Source: Saturnia japonica (Eukaryota > Arthropoda > Insecta > Lepidoptera > Saturniidae). Taken from it: a stretch of 64,000 nt of DNA. Positions 20,713 to 35,700 of the stretch are shown one piece after another; the first letter of the stretch is position 1; each line of letters begins with the position of its first letter. The DNA is taken from NCBI GenBank assembly GCA_033032175.1, contig CM065323.1, positions 1,116,001-1,180,000 on the forward strand. The letters are read 5' to 3'. The translations under genes were made by a program, and so were the position numbers. The notes under the pieces are model-generated. The model saw only the letters and a list, made by a program, of their open reading frames with translations, did no database searches and had not been told where the DNA came from.

Positions 20713-23700
20713 CTGAAAAATATAAACGCTGCAATTAAAAATCTTTAAACAATTCTTGTTAAAACAAAATGACTGCGGTTTGCAACGGCGCGCGTATCAC
20801 GCAAGGACTACTTTACAGATTCCTTAAATACTTGGTCCTTATTAAAAAGAAAAATCATCAAGATATCTTTATTCAATAATCAAGTCAAGTTTAACATAAA
20901 TTTTAAAACTGTTATCCGCTCAAGGTACTTTTTGGTATAAAAGATAATTAAGCACAAATTTGAAACCGTTGTAGCAGATTATGGGTTATTAAATTAAGTT
21001 TTTCTTGTTTTATTTTTCATAACGTTTTTGCTGCATTGTTATATGACTTAACATGCCTTACGAACGTAACAAATAAACGTTTATTTAATCTTATGATTTT
21101 CTTCGATATAACTAATTACCGATAAGATTTATGTTGTTAGAGCTCCGGTATTTTGCACAGCGACTCGCTCCACTTCTTCAATTACTATAGAACACAATAT
21201 GAATAAATCGATATACAACAAGGTCCCAACTTAAGTGCCAATCCAATGTTAGGCGTCTTGGTATAAATTATAACATGGTCCAGGAAGATTGTTAAAAATG
21301 TAAATTCTTTAAATAAATATGTAATATTACTACGGATTTTATTTTATGGATTTTATAGTTCACACGAATTTTTTTCTGAGTAATTTTTTTACCACAACCA
21401 ACACGTACACTTATCAAATTACACGTAAACAAACTTCCGTGATGCAATTCTTCTTTTTAGTTTACCAAAAAATGGTTTATTTAAAATAAAATTATTGGTT
21501 TTTAAATCGATTGAAATCGTTAGGTAGCTAAATGTATGTTATTTCCGAATATTAGTTTCATAACATCTAGGATGACGTAAAATTCCAATCAGAAGATATA
21601 AGATGAAGACTCCATTGTATTTTTTAACCTTCATAGTTTTATAACTTTATGGTAGGTAGCCGGGCGGGCATTAGAACAAGCCCTATCACCATGATAGGGT
21701 TTCGACATGATGTTTTTCTTCACCGGGCGCGCAGGTTCATTGCAGAGATTCGTACTCACGTCATTCGACGCGGAGTCCGTACACGCTACCATCATTGTTT
21801 CTATAATAATTTGACCAAGACGACCTTCTGGTAGATCTTACCTATAGTAAATCCGGTTATAAATCTCCCAACGCACAAGAATATGTAGGTCTCGGAGAAA
21901 GCGATGACAAGCCACCCGATTAGGTTCGGTAGCACAATGGACTGGAGGAGGAGTCTTCTGCCGACAGCGTCCACCATCATCCCACCCAGGAGTGCCCCTA
22001 TGGGGTTCGATATCACTCCAAGACTCGCTGAGGAGAAAAATAAAATTATTTTATATAATGGTTCTCTTTACACAATTTTTTTTGTCCGGGTGGAGATTGA
22101 TCCCTGGTGCTATTGGCTTTTTTTATACAGCTAAGAAGGTAAATAAGCATACGGCTCGCTTGATAGTAAGTGCCTGCCGTAGCTTCTGGACTCTGTAGTA
22201 TGAACAAGCGCGTTGCCGATATTGAACTCCCCTACCCCAAATAGCTCTGGAAACCCTACTCACCCCAGGAACACAACACAAGGTTACTTGACTGCGGTCT
22301 TCTGTAGGCGGAGATACTCCACCAGTCAGACCCCCCCAAGTAATGAGAACGCTCCAAATAAATTTATCTATGCGCCCTACCTCTCTCAAAGATTAATAGT
22401 ACGTCAAGTTATGACTCTTAAAATGAATCAATATTGCGCAAAGGACTTTCCTTAGGGATGGAACTTGTTTAATCACTACAACAAATATCCAATACAAGCT
22501 GTGCTCTACGGGTCCACCCGTGTTAAATTTTTGCACCCAACTAACTGTCCATCGTGCCGCTACCCCGGGTGCGTTTAGTCTGTCGATGTCCTCACTTCTC
22601 ATACTTTCCTACAGCTGTCAAGATTTGTTGACATTCATGAATACTGCTCCACTCCTCAGAGTCATTACGTGAACCTACAGCTTATAACCCTCCTCAATAA
22701 ACAGGCTATAAAGCGAATCCCTAACTGATAATTTCAGAGATTTGCGCGTTCAAACAAAAAGAAATAAACATTCTCTTAGCCTAGTGGTCGTAAGCGCGAC
22801 TGGTATGCTCGAGGTCCTGGGTTCAATTCCCAGGTTGAGCAAAGTGTTATTGGGTTTTTCTATAAAATTCGCAGTAGCAGCTCGGAGTTTAGCTTTGTGC
22901 CTGATTAATCTTTATAGGCTCGCTCCCTAAATATCATGGAACTTAAAAATATACTTGGCGAAATGTGGGTGTACATTAGTACTCTTCTGCCTAACCCTTC
23001 AAAGATACAGGCGTGATGGTATATTATGTACATACCTACGTATTAGCAATTTCAAGAAAATGCTAGTTTTAGATTTTCATTACAACAATGAAGTACGAGT
23101 AATAAGCAACACAAAATTAGATTCAGGTTTCCTCAAGATATGTTCGTTTATTATCAGTCGAGAGTGTTACCAATAAAATTAATTATAGTGAACGTTGTTC
23201 AATCATCCCTTTGTTATGGGTCAGTGTAACATAATCCGTACGTGCCTTTACATACGCTGGTACCGCTTACACGGACCCATGCAAAGTGTTTATCGACAAG
23301 ATTTGCCGATCCCAGGCAGCCGCGGCACACAACGCACGTCCTTATCAAGTTTGTACACTGTCGTGTTTGTTTGTTTGTAAATATTTGTAATACTTACACC
23401 ACGAAAGATACGGTAGCGTTGTAAATAAATAATGTATGGAAATTATTTTATTCCTTTACTTTAGAAGTTTTTTTTTAAATTAGTTTCTGTGTAGTTGTTT
23501 CTCTCTTTTTTCTATACTACAAAAGGTGGCAAAAAAAGCTTACGGCCCGCCTGATGGTAAACGACACTTATGAATACTTGTGATACCATAGGTACTAACT
23601 AGCGCGTTGCCGATTTTGAACCCATTTACCCCAAGGAGCTGTGGAAACCTTACTCACCGTAGGAACACAACACGAGGTTATTTGGCTGCGTTCTTCTCTA

Positions 23701-26700
23701 GGGTGGAAGCTGCCCAGAGTAGAAAGAAATCTCCAAATAAATTTCTCTGTGTCCTACCTCCTCTATACAGGTATGTAGGTTTTGAATACTTGATGACAAT
23801 ATCTTAATTACATATTCAACATTGAGTTGCAAAACTTTTTATTTATATAGTACTTGGATTTATTTGATGTTGCTATGACAAACACTAAGCGTAATCTATG
23901 ATGTGAAAACACTCTTAACATAGCGGTCAAAATATCTGTTTCAAAAAAATGCGCGTGCAGCACCGTACACGTGGTAGAATTGTAACTTCTTTAAAATGGA
24001 GACGTGAATAGCCTAAACTGTGTATTAGATATACAATATATAGCTAGCTGTCTTTCTCCTTTCTACGTTATATCTTTTTTCTCTCTTATGTATTAACGTA
24101 ATGTGCCTAAATGCGTCCTTGATATTTGACTCTCGATTCCCGTCCATATATCGATTCCGCCGCCTAAGAACGTTCACTTAAGATAGGATAATTAATTACT
24201 TGATTAATAGCGATGTCTGAAAACTATTCCATTTTTGCACATCCACTAAAAGAATGATTTACAATTGTAACGAACATAAGAGCGCTCTAAAGACCTAATT
24301 AAAGTAGTATTGATTTTAATTTTATCGATGTCAAATCCGTGATGCTAGGCCACTATGATTGTTTTTCGGTATCAATCATATCTAATATAACAAAGACGGT
24401 ATATAAATATAACATATATTGATCATTCATCCTTCGATGTTTACGATTGATCTAATAGATTTATTTTACTATCAAGTACTTTGCCATTTTTTCCTAACAA
24501 AGGGATATTAAAATATATCTAGGGCGTAATAGTTATCTAATTCGTTTAATCAAGTCTCATATTACGATTCCCTGTTTACGACAAAATGTCGTACATTCAG
24601 TTACAAATAATAATATGAAACTCATACTCTTGTGTATTATGATAAGTAAGACATGATATTGTTGTAGGTTAAAATAGGGAATTTATTTTTGTGCAAACAA
24701 ACAACGTTCACGAGTGCTACAGTTACAAGATGTACGTCATAGGTATTATCGTTTGTAAGATATTTTTACTTGTTTTATCCTCTCGAAAAGCATTTACGTC
24801 AGAGATATATATTCGATTTTCTTTTGTATTATAAACAACGGATGCTACGATTCTTCTTTCCTGCACACATGGATAAAGTTGTCGAGAACACGCTTCTTCA
24901 TAAAGTTTTTATTTCCTTATTAATCTACGAATGAAGAAAGCATAGTAAATTAGATTCGAACGCTATTCATACTGTTCATGGTGGTCTCAATCGAAAAATG
25001 TATACCTGTATCTACCACATCGCCGCTGTTGACATATTTTTTCTCAACCAGAGTGTACCGCGTGTAGAAGGTAAGGTTTGAACTGAATCAAGTCTGGATG
25101 GCATAGGAATAAAGCGTTGACGAGGGAGTACACTTGCCAACTAAACAATTAATAATATCTGAATGGCAGACGTATGGAACGAGTTATATTAATTAATTAA
25201 TTCTTATTATATTCTGAGAATTAGTGTAGAAAATAGTATTTACGTCTATGAGCGTGTATCATTCACTTACAAAATCGTGTTGTTTTCGCATTTCGTTTTG
25301 GCACGAACTAATACTGCGGATTTATAAATAAACAACATTCTGTTTATTTACACGTTTCATTCATTGCAGAGCAAGATTAAACAGAGACAACAATATAATT
25401 GTACCTACATATCCTATTTACCTACTTTTGTTCTAAATTTACTTTCCTTAGATATATATACAATCACTTCTAATTCAATAAAGAATCCACAATCATGATT
25501 CTTTTGTCTTGAGTTGTAGAAATTAAATGTCCTCCCTCTATTTATTGTCTTTTCATTTGTTTATAAGAACTAACGACATGTGTTTTCATATAAAACATAA
25601 ACGATTTATTTATATGATAAAACTTAGAAAATGCTTCATAATTACAAGACATCTTTAGAAACTTATTAAGTACGTACGAGTTTCAATTGCCTAGCGATTA
25701 ATGGAAAAATTTGCGAAAAATATATATCAAAGTAAACACAGAAAATATTAATTTGTTACATAGTGCAATAATATAATAGATTTCAAATTCTTTAAAGTAT
25801 TGGTTAAGTTGGGCTGAAAAATCTAAAATGCATTGGATAAAGTAGTTATCATTTATTTATTCCTGCTTAACGTTGAAAGTAATCTCAAATGTGTTTGATT
25901 TTTTTTTTGGAGATATGTTCTTTAACTCTTCATGAAAATTAATTATACAAATATAATTTTATAATTTCTGTGCAGAGCTATTGACGAGAAATAGACAAAT
26001 AGTTTAATATTAACGTTTTCGTTAAAAGGAAATGTTAAAAATACGATGAATATATATATATTGTGCGAAATAATCGCACAGATCAACTATTTTTAATATA
26101 AAAAGAACTTACCAATCCATGAGCTCTGCTCGTAGGAGATCGAAGGATATTCGTGTGAGTACTGGGGTAACAGAACAGCAGAGAAACCTTGGCAGAAGCC
26201 CACCGATATGTTGATGGACTGGGCGGCGAGTGCCGCAAGTATCTGTAAACATTCATTATTTCCTGGTGAATATTTAACTAAAAAACAAGATGGCACTCGA
26301 TTGAGATCAGTTTTACGCCGTTTATTTTTTCATCAATTAATTAAATAGATTAAGTTTTTCCATTTTGTCAAATTTTTCATATAAAATGTCATCAAATTGC
26401 AGAGAACAGCATTTGGTACACCTGGTTCTATTAGGATTCCTAAGGCTTCAATTCTATAGAAAGAGGGTTTTAAAAAATCATTTTCAGTAACATGAAAAAA
26501 GGTTAACGTATGATTGAGATATTGTAAAATGTGAACAAATTGTAATATGGTTTCTGTCCCGTAATTAATACATTTGAATCGCCTAAACAGCGTCGTCGTT
26601 TCAATTTTACGCAATCTGATCATTAGCCCAGTGGTTCTAATAGCGAAGTAACGAAATTGATTTAATATTAAAATTTTATGTTAAGATAAAATATCGCTCG

Positions 26701-29700
26701 CTTTACAACCCAATAGAACTATCATCATAAGATAATATATATTTTCATCTTAAATTATCTTTAGATATTGAGCGAAATGGTTATTTCATCTTAAGATGTT
26801 GTGAGTTGTTCTCGAAGCGTTGTGATGGCTGTTATCGAAGACGCGACTATCAGCTCTCTCACGAGTGCATTACTACGCCTATTGTTGATTAAAAGGTACG
26901 ATGCGATACCTAAGCAGATTTTCAAGAGACTGATATGATTTCATAAAATACGAAAGCATCTTCACCGCTCTTATTTATATCATCAAAACCAGCTCACGAG
27001 CGTGTGACACTCCTTTAAACACCTATTGACGTCAACGTTCAATACAGTAAAATGTAATATTATTAAAAAAATAATTGATCGCCATGTTTATTTGGTGTAG
27101 TCCGGTTCATCCACAAATTAACACAAACGGTAAGCGAAATCATACGTATTATAATTCGCTTATGACAGACATAATATAATTTATTATTGTATGTAAATAT
27201 TATTTTTTACTTCGAACATGTCTGTTAAGATCGTTGACACTATTGCATTTAAATTTATACGAACCATGTTCAATGTCTTTGTGTGCAAATTATTATTACT
27301 TCCGCATACCATTTTATTGTGGTGTATATATAATGTAATTGTAACGAACATTATTAGCTTAATTGATTGAACACTTCTCTTGTAGCATAGTTATTTTATA
27401 AAATGTTAGGTATAAGGCTTGTTGAATAACAACATGCTTTGCGGCACTAAAATGCATCGTATTTCACTTACATTTGTTTTCGAATTGCTATACTTTTAGT
27501 CTTAAAGGTCCTGAAGCCATTACTGGCTTTGACAGCTTCACCGGGCTTAGGGGCGAGCGCGGAAGGTAATCAGCCGCGAAAGACATTTCACTCAATGAAC
27601 TGTGGTCTGTTATGAGCATTGTTCCTTAGCTGACACGCGAAAAACTAAATTTGGAAGTCTTTAAAACGAAACGATGATCATATCCGAAAATAATTAAACT
27701 CATATTAGATCCCATGATTTAATAATCTATACTAATACTATAAAGTTGAAGAATTTGTTTGTTTGTTTCGTTGAACACGATAATCTCAAGAATTACTGCT
27801 TCGAATGGAAAAAGTGTTTCAGTGTTGGATAGCCCATTTCTCGAGGAATGCTATATGCTGTATAACATCACGCTACGACTAATAGGAGTGGAACATAAAT
27901 GAAAAATGTTGCAAAAAACGGGAGAAAATTATTCCTTCCTTGCGTCAATGGTTAAAAAAGTTACGCAACAATCGTATGTGACGAAATTGTTTTTCTTTAA
28001 AAGTTTTTAAAGAAAGTTCGCGATAGCATATGTCTATCTTTTAAGGTTTACTTAATATAACCTTTTTTATGGTAATAAAATTTGTTCTAAAATAATGAAT
28101 TATTAGCGAAGGTATTTTTATATACATGGTATTAATCCTTATCAAAATAAATACGTTGTTCATCACAGGTATTTCATTTTGAACAAAATTGCCCTGTACA
28201 GTAATTCATTTAAAAGAATATCTTAAGAGATATCACAGTTTTAAAATAACTCGGCAACAAAATAATGATCAAGTACCGCGAGCGCACTTTTATTATGCAG
28301 AATAATGTGGGAGGTGGGCGGCACCTAATAATACAGTACCTACGATACACTCCCTCTAAACCTTTCTCTCTCTCTCTCTTGCGCGGGTCAGCTAGTTATT
28401 AATATTCATAATGGTGTCAATAAATTAATCAATTAATAACCCTGAGAAAACTAACACCGGGTTCCTTTTACTTGCCAAAGAACTTCATTCGGAATTCAAA
28501 TAAAAAATATTTGATATTCACCAGTAACAAAGCGACACAATTACAATGAATTTGCACATTGAATATCGTTATGCTATCTTGGTATAATGTTTTTGTTGGA
28601 ACAAATTATTTACAGATTGAAAATATGCTACTTCATAGCGTTTAGCATGTTGTTAAAGTAAGTGCATAAACTCGTACTGACACGACACAATACATAATTT
28701 CTGTGATTCGTAAATAATTGCGCTCAAGTACCGGAACGATTGTCGTTCTGCTGTGTAATAATTACTGATTTCAACGATGTTTGTTACATTTTAATTAACA
28801 CGTTACGCAATGTTCATGCTTTCCTGATGATTAAAATACAATTATTTGTAGACACCAGGAGAACAGTCCAAAACAAATAACTATATTTTGAAATGCTTGT
28901 TGTTATATAATTAATTGATGTATTTTTTGTTAGAAGCAATGCTGCAATGAATTACTGCAATAAGCCCGAACTTTCGATGAACGAAAATATCGCGATGGGT
29001 CATAGCATGGTGGTAGGACCCTTAGGACATTTTCTAAAGCCCGCTTGTGTAACTAACTACTAACCCTCAAGTGGAAAATCTGTCGCCGAGCACCATATAG
29101 GTAGGTATCTTTAAGATCTACAATTATGTAGTACATTACAAAATTTCATCTTTTTAATATAAAGCTAGCGTGACTTGGATTTTGCAAAATTATTTGTATT
29201 TCATTGAAATGTTTCATTTTTAGGCTTTGATGGTCCAGGTCCAGGTCCAACTTAAGCTTACACTAACACTCTCCCCCCCCCCCCCACACACATCAAAAAA
29301 ATAAAATTGCGTCCTCCTTAATTAACCTTTTTGAGATTCCATTTAATTCATCCCTTTGTTGATTACTTTTGTTCGATCACAGTTTTTTTTTTGTGCATTA
29401 AAATTTTTCACTAATAGCTAAACTGTACACGATATCGAAAAATATTCGGCAAAATTTGTAAAAAAAAAACCAGACCCCCTTTTTTAATTCATTGCTTATA
29501 ACTTTTGCAAGTGTTTATGTGTAAGGGTTTGAAATTTTCGCACATTTTTTTAAAGATCTCATTACGAACACAACGTTGAGTATTGTTTAGATTTGTAGCA
29601 AATTTGTCAATTTAATTACATTAGGTTTTACAATGACATACCTATTTATTTTAATGTAATAACTGCAGAGTATTGACCTCGCTCACACCTGGTTGTGTGA

Positions 29701-32700
29701 GAATTATATCGAATAAGTGTCGCGTTACTACGATAAATGCTTTTATTATTCTTTGCTTGAAAATCACTATTTTGCACTTAGAAATGAAAGTTATCACAAC
29801 ATTCGCTTTGTAGCGACATCTACATAGCGACACATAGCGACATCTATCGAGCCACATACGACGCATCCTACATCGCGCTATAGAAATTAACTCTTCAATT
29901 GAGTATATATACAAGAACCTAACTACAACCGTTGGGCAGCTGCCCGCCAGACATAACACCCGTCTGGTCGGAGGATCCTCCCTTTGCAATAGTTCTTCTA
30001 CAGCTTAAATCTATACATTTAATAAAATTGAAGTGTCTGTTTGTAATGTCAATTTTTACTAAATGCATATGAGAGTATATACGATACCTACAATAAAAAG
30101 CCCATAAAAAAAATTTTTGTCTGTCTGTCTGTTTGTTCCGGGTAATCTCCGAAACGGTTGAACCGATTTTGACGGGACTTTCACTGATAGATAACTAATG
30201 TTATATAGGGAGTAACTTAGGCTACTTTTATTTTAGAAAAATAATTAGGGTTCTGCACAAATAAAAAAAGTGGTTATGGTGAATCAATTCGGGCGGTTAA
30301 ATGGCTTATGCTGAGAAAACCATAGAAGATATAGCAAATTAATGTACTACGAAATCATAGGCATTAAAAAGACCGGGAGAGTATAGATCTATCTTGTAAG
30401 GAACACCCACAATAAGCATTTTTGTCTTTAAAATAGCCCGGAGCGGGGGAGCAAGATTCGCACGGGCGTATAGTCCACGTGAGTGAACTATCGGCGGGCA
30501 CAGATAGTATTAAATAACCAACACTAAAAACTTCATTTAATATAGAAAGTTGGATGACCCTGCTTATTGCTACTTACTATTTATTCTACAATGATGCATG
30601 GTTGATATCACAGATCACTAATTGATGTGGTTGATGTACATATATTATACTTACAGTTAAATTATCACCGATCGAGTGGAAATGTTTATCCTTATTTCTA
30701 TGCTTATACATCCCAATACTCATAGGTTGCTAATTCACACTGAGACAAAAGGTCGACTGACGCACTATTTGGTTATATATAATAACTTATTCGCACCCAT
30801 ACATACGGAAATAAAGTTTCGACGGAAGTGACTTCTCGTACGACTTACGGTCCCCACGTGTGTTCGTAAGTCTGGGCCCTGAACGTCGAGCTCGCACTAT
30901 ATAAGGTTCAGTTTTTTGGTGTATTTTTTCTCTTTCTTAAGGTCAATCTGTAGGTTACAAGGATGGATTTCTTTATAGGTTTAATACTTCGGTCGTGTAA
31001 TTTTAAAGAGTCTTATATTACTTTTTATGTTCCCTTATGAACAATTAAGATCTATATTCTGTTTAAAAAAGTTTTGGGAATGGATTGTTTGTTTTATGGT
31101 TGCTCTTTGTTGTTGTTGTTGTTAGATTGGCACAACTGTTTTTCATTTTGGCGCGGAGTTTGAGTTGCATCTGTCATTTAGATTAAATACAGTGGTTTTT
31201 AGTTAAATCATATCAGCTAGTGTGTAAGGCGAATTTCATAATGGACAAAAACATCGCACAAAGAGTGTGTCTTAAATTTTGCATCGCGATGGAATTTCGT
31301 GTTCGGAGACACTGAAAATGTTACAGAAGGTTTACGGTAAATCGACTTTATCAAAAACACGTGCTTGGTAAATTGTACAAACCGTTTAAAAGCGTTCGAG
31401 ATATGCTGGAAGATTTGCCTCGCCCTGGTAGGCCATCGATGTCTTCAACTGAAGATAACATCGCAAAAGTTAAGTAAATAGTGACTGAAAATTCTCATTC
31501 AAGTTTGAGAGAGATAGCCGCTGAACTTTCTGTGTCTCACGAGTCGATCCGTATCACTTTAAACAATCACTTGGTAATCGCTTGAAGATACTAAATTCTT
31601 GAAACTTATTCCTTATTGATTCGCGTGGTCCCATATTATAAATTGCTTGAACTGTCCGTTTTTGTAATACAATATAAAAATTAATAATTCAATATTCATT
31701 AATAATACTGTACAGTCACTATAAATTAGTTTACGTACATTTTTTTTGACATTATTTTATTTATTTACTCGAAAATATGATGAAAAACATTGTATGTTAC
31801 ACGGGCGGTACGGGAATTACTAACATCGACTCATTATAACAAACTCTTCGACTTCTAATAGACTGTCCTTCATAATTCTGTTTCTTAATGTACTATTAAA
31901 TTACTTTTTTGGTGTATACTATTGAAATTTCTTTATTCATATGTATTATTTTTTTACACATAAAGTGTTTAATTATTTTTTTTTCAAAACTTGTCTGCTC
32001 CCGGGTTATATTTTATTCAAGATGAATTTAATTTTATCATCCTACAAAACCTAGAAGCTCCTTGTAAGATTTGCTATAAGCCCCGTGCTGGATTTAACCT
32101 GCGTCTGAGACCAGGCATTCACTATAAACCCTTAAATTTCTTAACAAATGAATACTTAATATTTTTAATTCAATTAGCGGCTCTTCCAGTTGTGTCGTAT
32201 CGCTTTGTTTTGTACGACTACTACACAGTATGTAGTGAACGTAAGGTCAGTGTGTACTATTTTTTCACTGACACTAATAAAGTGACATTTCTGTGAGTGA
32301 CATTCGTCGTTTTAAATCAGACTGATCGTTTCTAGAAAACTTTTCAAGTTGCATAACTAATTTTAACAAAACGGATCTTTTAATAGACACAATAAAAAGC
32401 GAAATTATGACATGAATCACGATATATACTGCCAATTAATGCTAATAAAAAATGGTTTAGAGCTATCGCGCGATAACATAGCTAAGTATTGAAAAAACTT
32501 ATTATGCACAATATATTGTGAAATAAAATTTTGACATTTAACTGGTGGACAAGGAAAATATAAACATTTTTCTATCAATTTGTTTATTTATTTATTTAAG
32601 CGACAATAAAATCTATAATTAATCAAAGCGGAACGTAATTAAAACACGCAAGCCAAACAACAGTAAATCAGTGACGGCGTGTACTAGGCTAGCATGATTC

Positions 32701-35700
32701 AGAAGGACATGGGAAAATATAACTGCAAAACGAGTGGCCGTAGACAGCCTTGACACTGCAACGTAATCGCCTTCTCTCCAATTCATCTCCTGCGAACTCA
32801 TGTACACTTGATACCCGTGAACTAAATCCTTGGGAGCTTTTATAAACTTTGTTACCCAATGTGTTTTTTTTATTGATTTAATAATTCCTAATAAATATAT
32901 TTATACAACAACAGTCCAATGGAGCTTTATCTCTATTCTCGTCACGATTTACCATGCTTTTATTTTAATTATATTCAAATTGTCTAGACTCGGTTGTGCT
33001 TCAAGCGTCGATATATTGCAGTGATAAAAACTTTATAATTATTCTAGGTCTTCCGAAACCTGCCAGACTAATATTTAATGGATCGCAATAAAGTTACGAC
33101 TCACTTGTACTCTTTACCTACATTTTTTGTATCGGTTTATGTTCTGGAATCATTTTGGATTCTTTTTGAGTGACATTCAACATTCAATTATTAAAACTCG
33201 TCCATGTTTGTAACTGTTGCATTATAATTACATTTTTTGCACATAAATATGTTAATGTGCCCTATCAAGTGTAGGTGCCATGTTTTATTTTTAAAATTGA
33301 TTTAGTAATAAATAGAATATTCGAGATCGTTTGAGTATCTCGTGAGTATTATGTAAATACAGTGTGAACTCTTTATAACGAAACTCAAGGGACTGAGCAT
33401 TTTTTGTCGTTATAGAGAGTTATCGATATATGGAGTGAACAAAAAAACAACCAAATTAACAAGAATTTTTAATATGTATGTCTTAGATAATAAATGCTTA
33501 TAAATTATTGTTTACACATATAGTCTGATAAATTTGTCTGACGTTTTTTGCTATGCCAGTACTTGTTTTGTATTATTTTATGTATTCTATTCATATCTAG
33601 ATATGTGGTGGAATCGTCTTGATTAAACAACAAAAAAATTTCTATCAACTTAGCGGCATCTAGGGCTTGTTGAATTGTTGGTGGTGATTCGGCTTTGTCC
33701 ACTTGATCATCTTCTTCATCTTGATTATCGGGTGTTTCATGACTTTTTGACACTAAATCAACAATTTGTTCATCTGTAAGTGTACCAGTTGTGGCTACAT
33801 CCTCATCTATATTTTCGTACGATTGTAGATCTTCGTTAAAATTGTTTGGTATGTTGAACTGGCTTATCCATTCACTCAGTGGTCGATTGTTTTCACTGTC
33901 AAATCGGTTCGTTTCTTGGCTACTACATAATCCAGCATGTCGAAAAAAATGTTGGATAGTGGCTGCTGTTACCTCTTGCCAGGCTTTTGATAAGAAGTTC
34001 ACTGCTTGTAGCATGTTGATCGAGACCTTGCCGTCAGTTCCGATCATATCCATCAATATTTTCCGTCTATAGTGGCCCTTTAGGCTTTTAATTACACTCT
34101 GATCCATTGGTTGTAAAATACTGGTTGTATTAGCTGGAAAAAATGCTAACTCTATGTTTCGAAGATTAGATATGATTAGGTGAGCAGGACAATTGTCTAC
34201 TAGAAGCAAGATTTTCCGTGATTTTAATTCAGCATCCCATTTTCTCACTTCCTCTTCAAAAATCTGCGATGTCATCCAAGCTGACTTGTTTGCTTTGTAC
34301 GTAACTGGCAACAGTTTTATGTTCTTGAAACACCGAGGGTTTTTCGATTTGCCTATAACTAAGAGCTTTCTTTTTTCTGTGCCACTCATATTGGCAACCA
34401 CTAGAACTGTAATACGCTCTTTAGACAGTTTTCCTCCAACACATTTTTCCCCTTTGAATTTTTTAAGTTTTGTCGGGAGTCAACTTGAAAAAAATGCCAG
34501 TTTCATCTGCATTAAAAATTTCTTCTGGTGAGTATTTCATCTTTAATTTAGGCCACACTGTCCTAATCCAATTGTTAGTCACATTCATATCGACATCCCG
34601 CGCCTCTCCGTTCATTTTACCGTACGTAATTTGGTGACGGTGCTTAAATTTTCCGAGCCAACCTTCAGATGCTCTAAAGTCAATTATGCCAAGTTGGTAG
34701 GCAAACTTTTCAGCCGTAGCTTTTACAATTGACCCCGAGATGGGTACATTATTCTGGCGCTGATTGTTAAACCACGACAACATTGCCTGATCTAAGTCTT
34801 CGAATTTTGGCTTTCTTAATTTTTTACAAGAGTTTCCTTCCAGCGCCGCCTGTAGAATTGTTTTTTGGTTTTTCCAAATGGTAGCAACAGTGGATTGACT
34901 TAGTTCAAAACGCCTTCCAACGTCACTTTTATTTTCTCCCTTTTCAATCGCACGTATCACACAAACTTTTTCGTCAACACTAATCGCTTTCCGTTTACTG
35001 GCCATGTTAACAGTTTCAAAGTAGGTTTACGACTTATAATACGATAGGTACCCAGTATGCTTGGTCGAAGACCATCACTCCCGAGAAAACAATGCGTCAT
35101 ACTGCACGTGTTCAAGGCAATTAAGGATAACAAAAGCTAGACCGACCTCGGATGTTTCGGGGTTTCAAAGTCTTTTGTTACCTGATAATAAGCAATAATA
35201 CCGATAATAAATATTTACTGTCTAAAAATATGAACACATTTCTTCGTAATAGAGAATGGCGTATCGCTATAAAGAGTGTTTCAATATGTGGGTTTTAACG
35301 CAACCCAACCAAGTTGGGCCCACTTCAACGTTTTAGGGAGTTTATCGTTATAAAGGATAACGTTATAAAGAGTTTACACTGATGTAATTTAGAGGGAAGC
35401 TGTTTTTATTTTATCGTCTATTACGTGTATTTTTCGTTACATCAGCTCGTTTTTCTGATCAAATAATAATAATAATACCTGTTTTTTTTAAACTTTTTAA
35501 GGTTTAGCGTTTGCCAACAATCTCATATGATTTTAACACCTATACATTTAAATTAGTATGTATATCATAATAGATGTATTGTGTGTATGTACGCTATGTT
35601 GTTTAATTTTTGGCATCCAAAATCCAAGAATTTTCATTCCACAAATCTGACCTTTTTCGTCGAATTTGCTCTCTTAAACGCCGCATAACGCTCAAATAAT

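Noticed and set aside
25040..25080. + strand 19-nt microexon-like segment with good acceptor (TTTTTTCTCAACCAG) and donor (AAG|GTAAGG)
   Set aside because: Too short to assign, on the strand opposite to the surrounding transporter, with no match to neurobeachin; such pairs occur by chance.
26333..26623. 96-codon - strand frame as an extra transporter exon
   Set aside because: The frame at 26242 is already preceded by a good acceptor, and the peptide has no MFS features.
29640..29990. 112-codon - frame as a cysteine/arginine-rich protein gene
   Set aside because: The Cys/Arg richness comes from the repeated AGCGACAT words; no start context or domain.
31991..32296. 101-codon + frame as a gene
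   Set aside because: No recognised domain, AT-driven composition, lies within intron 1 without splice support.
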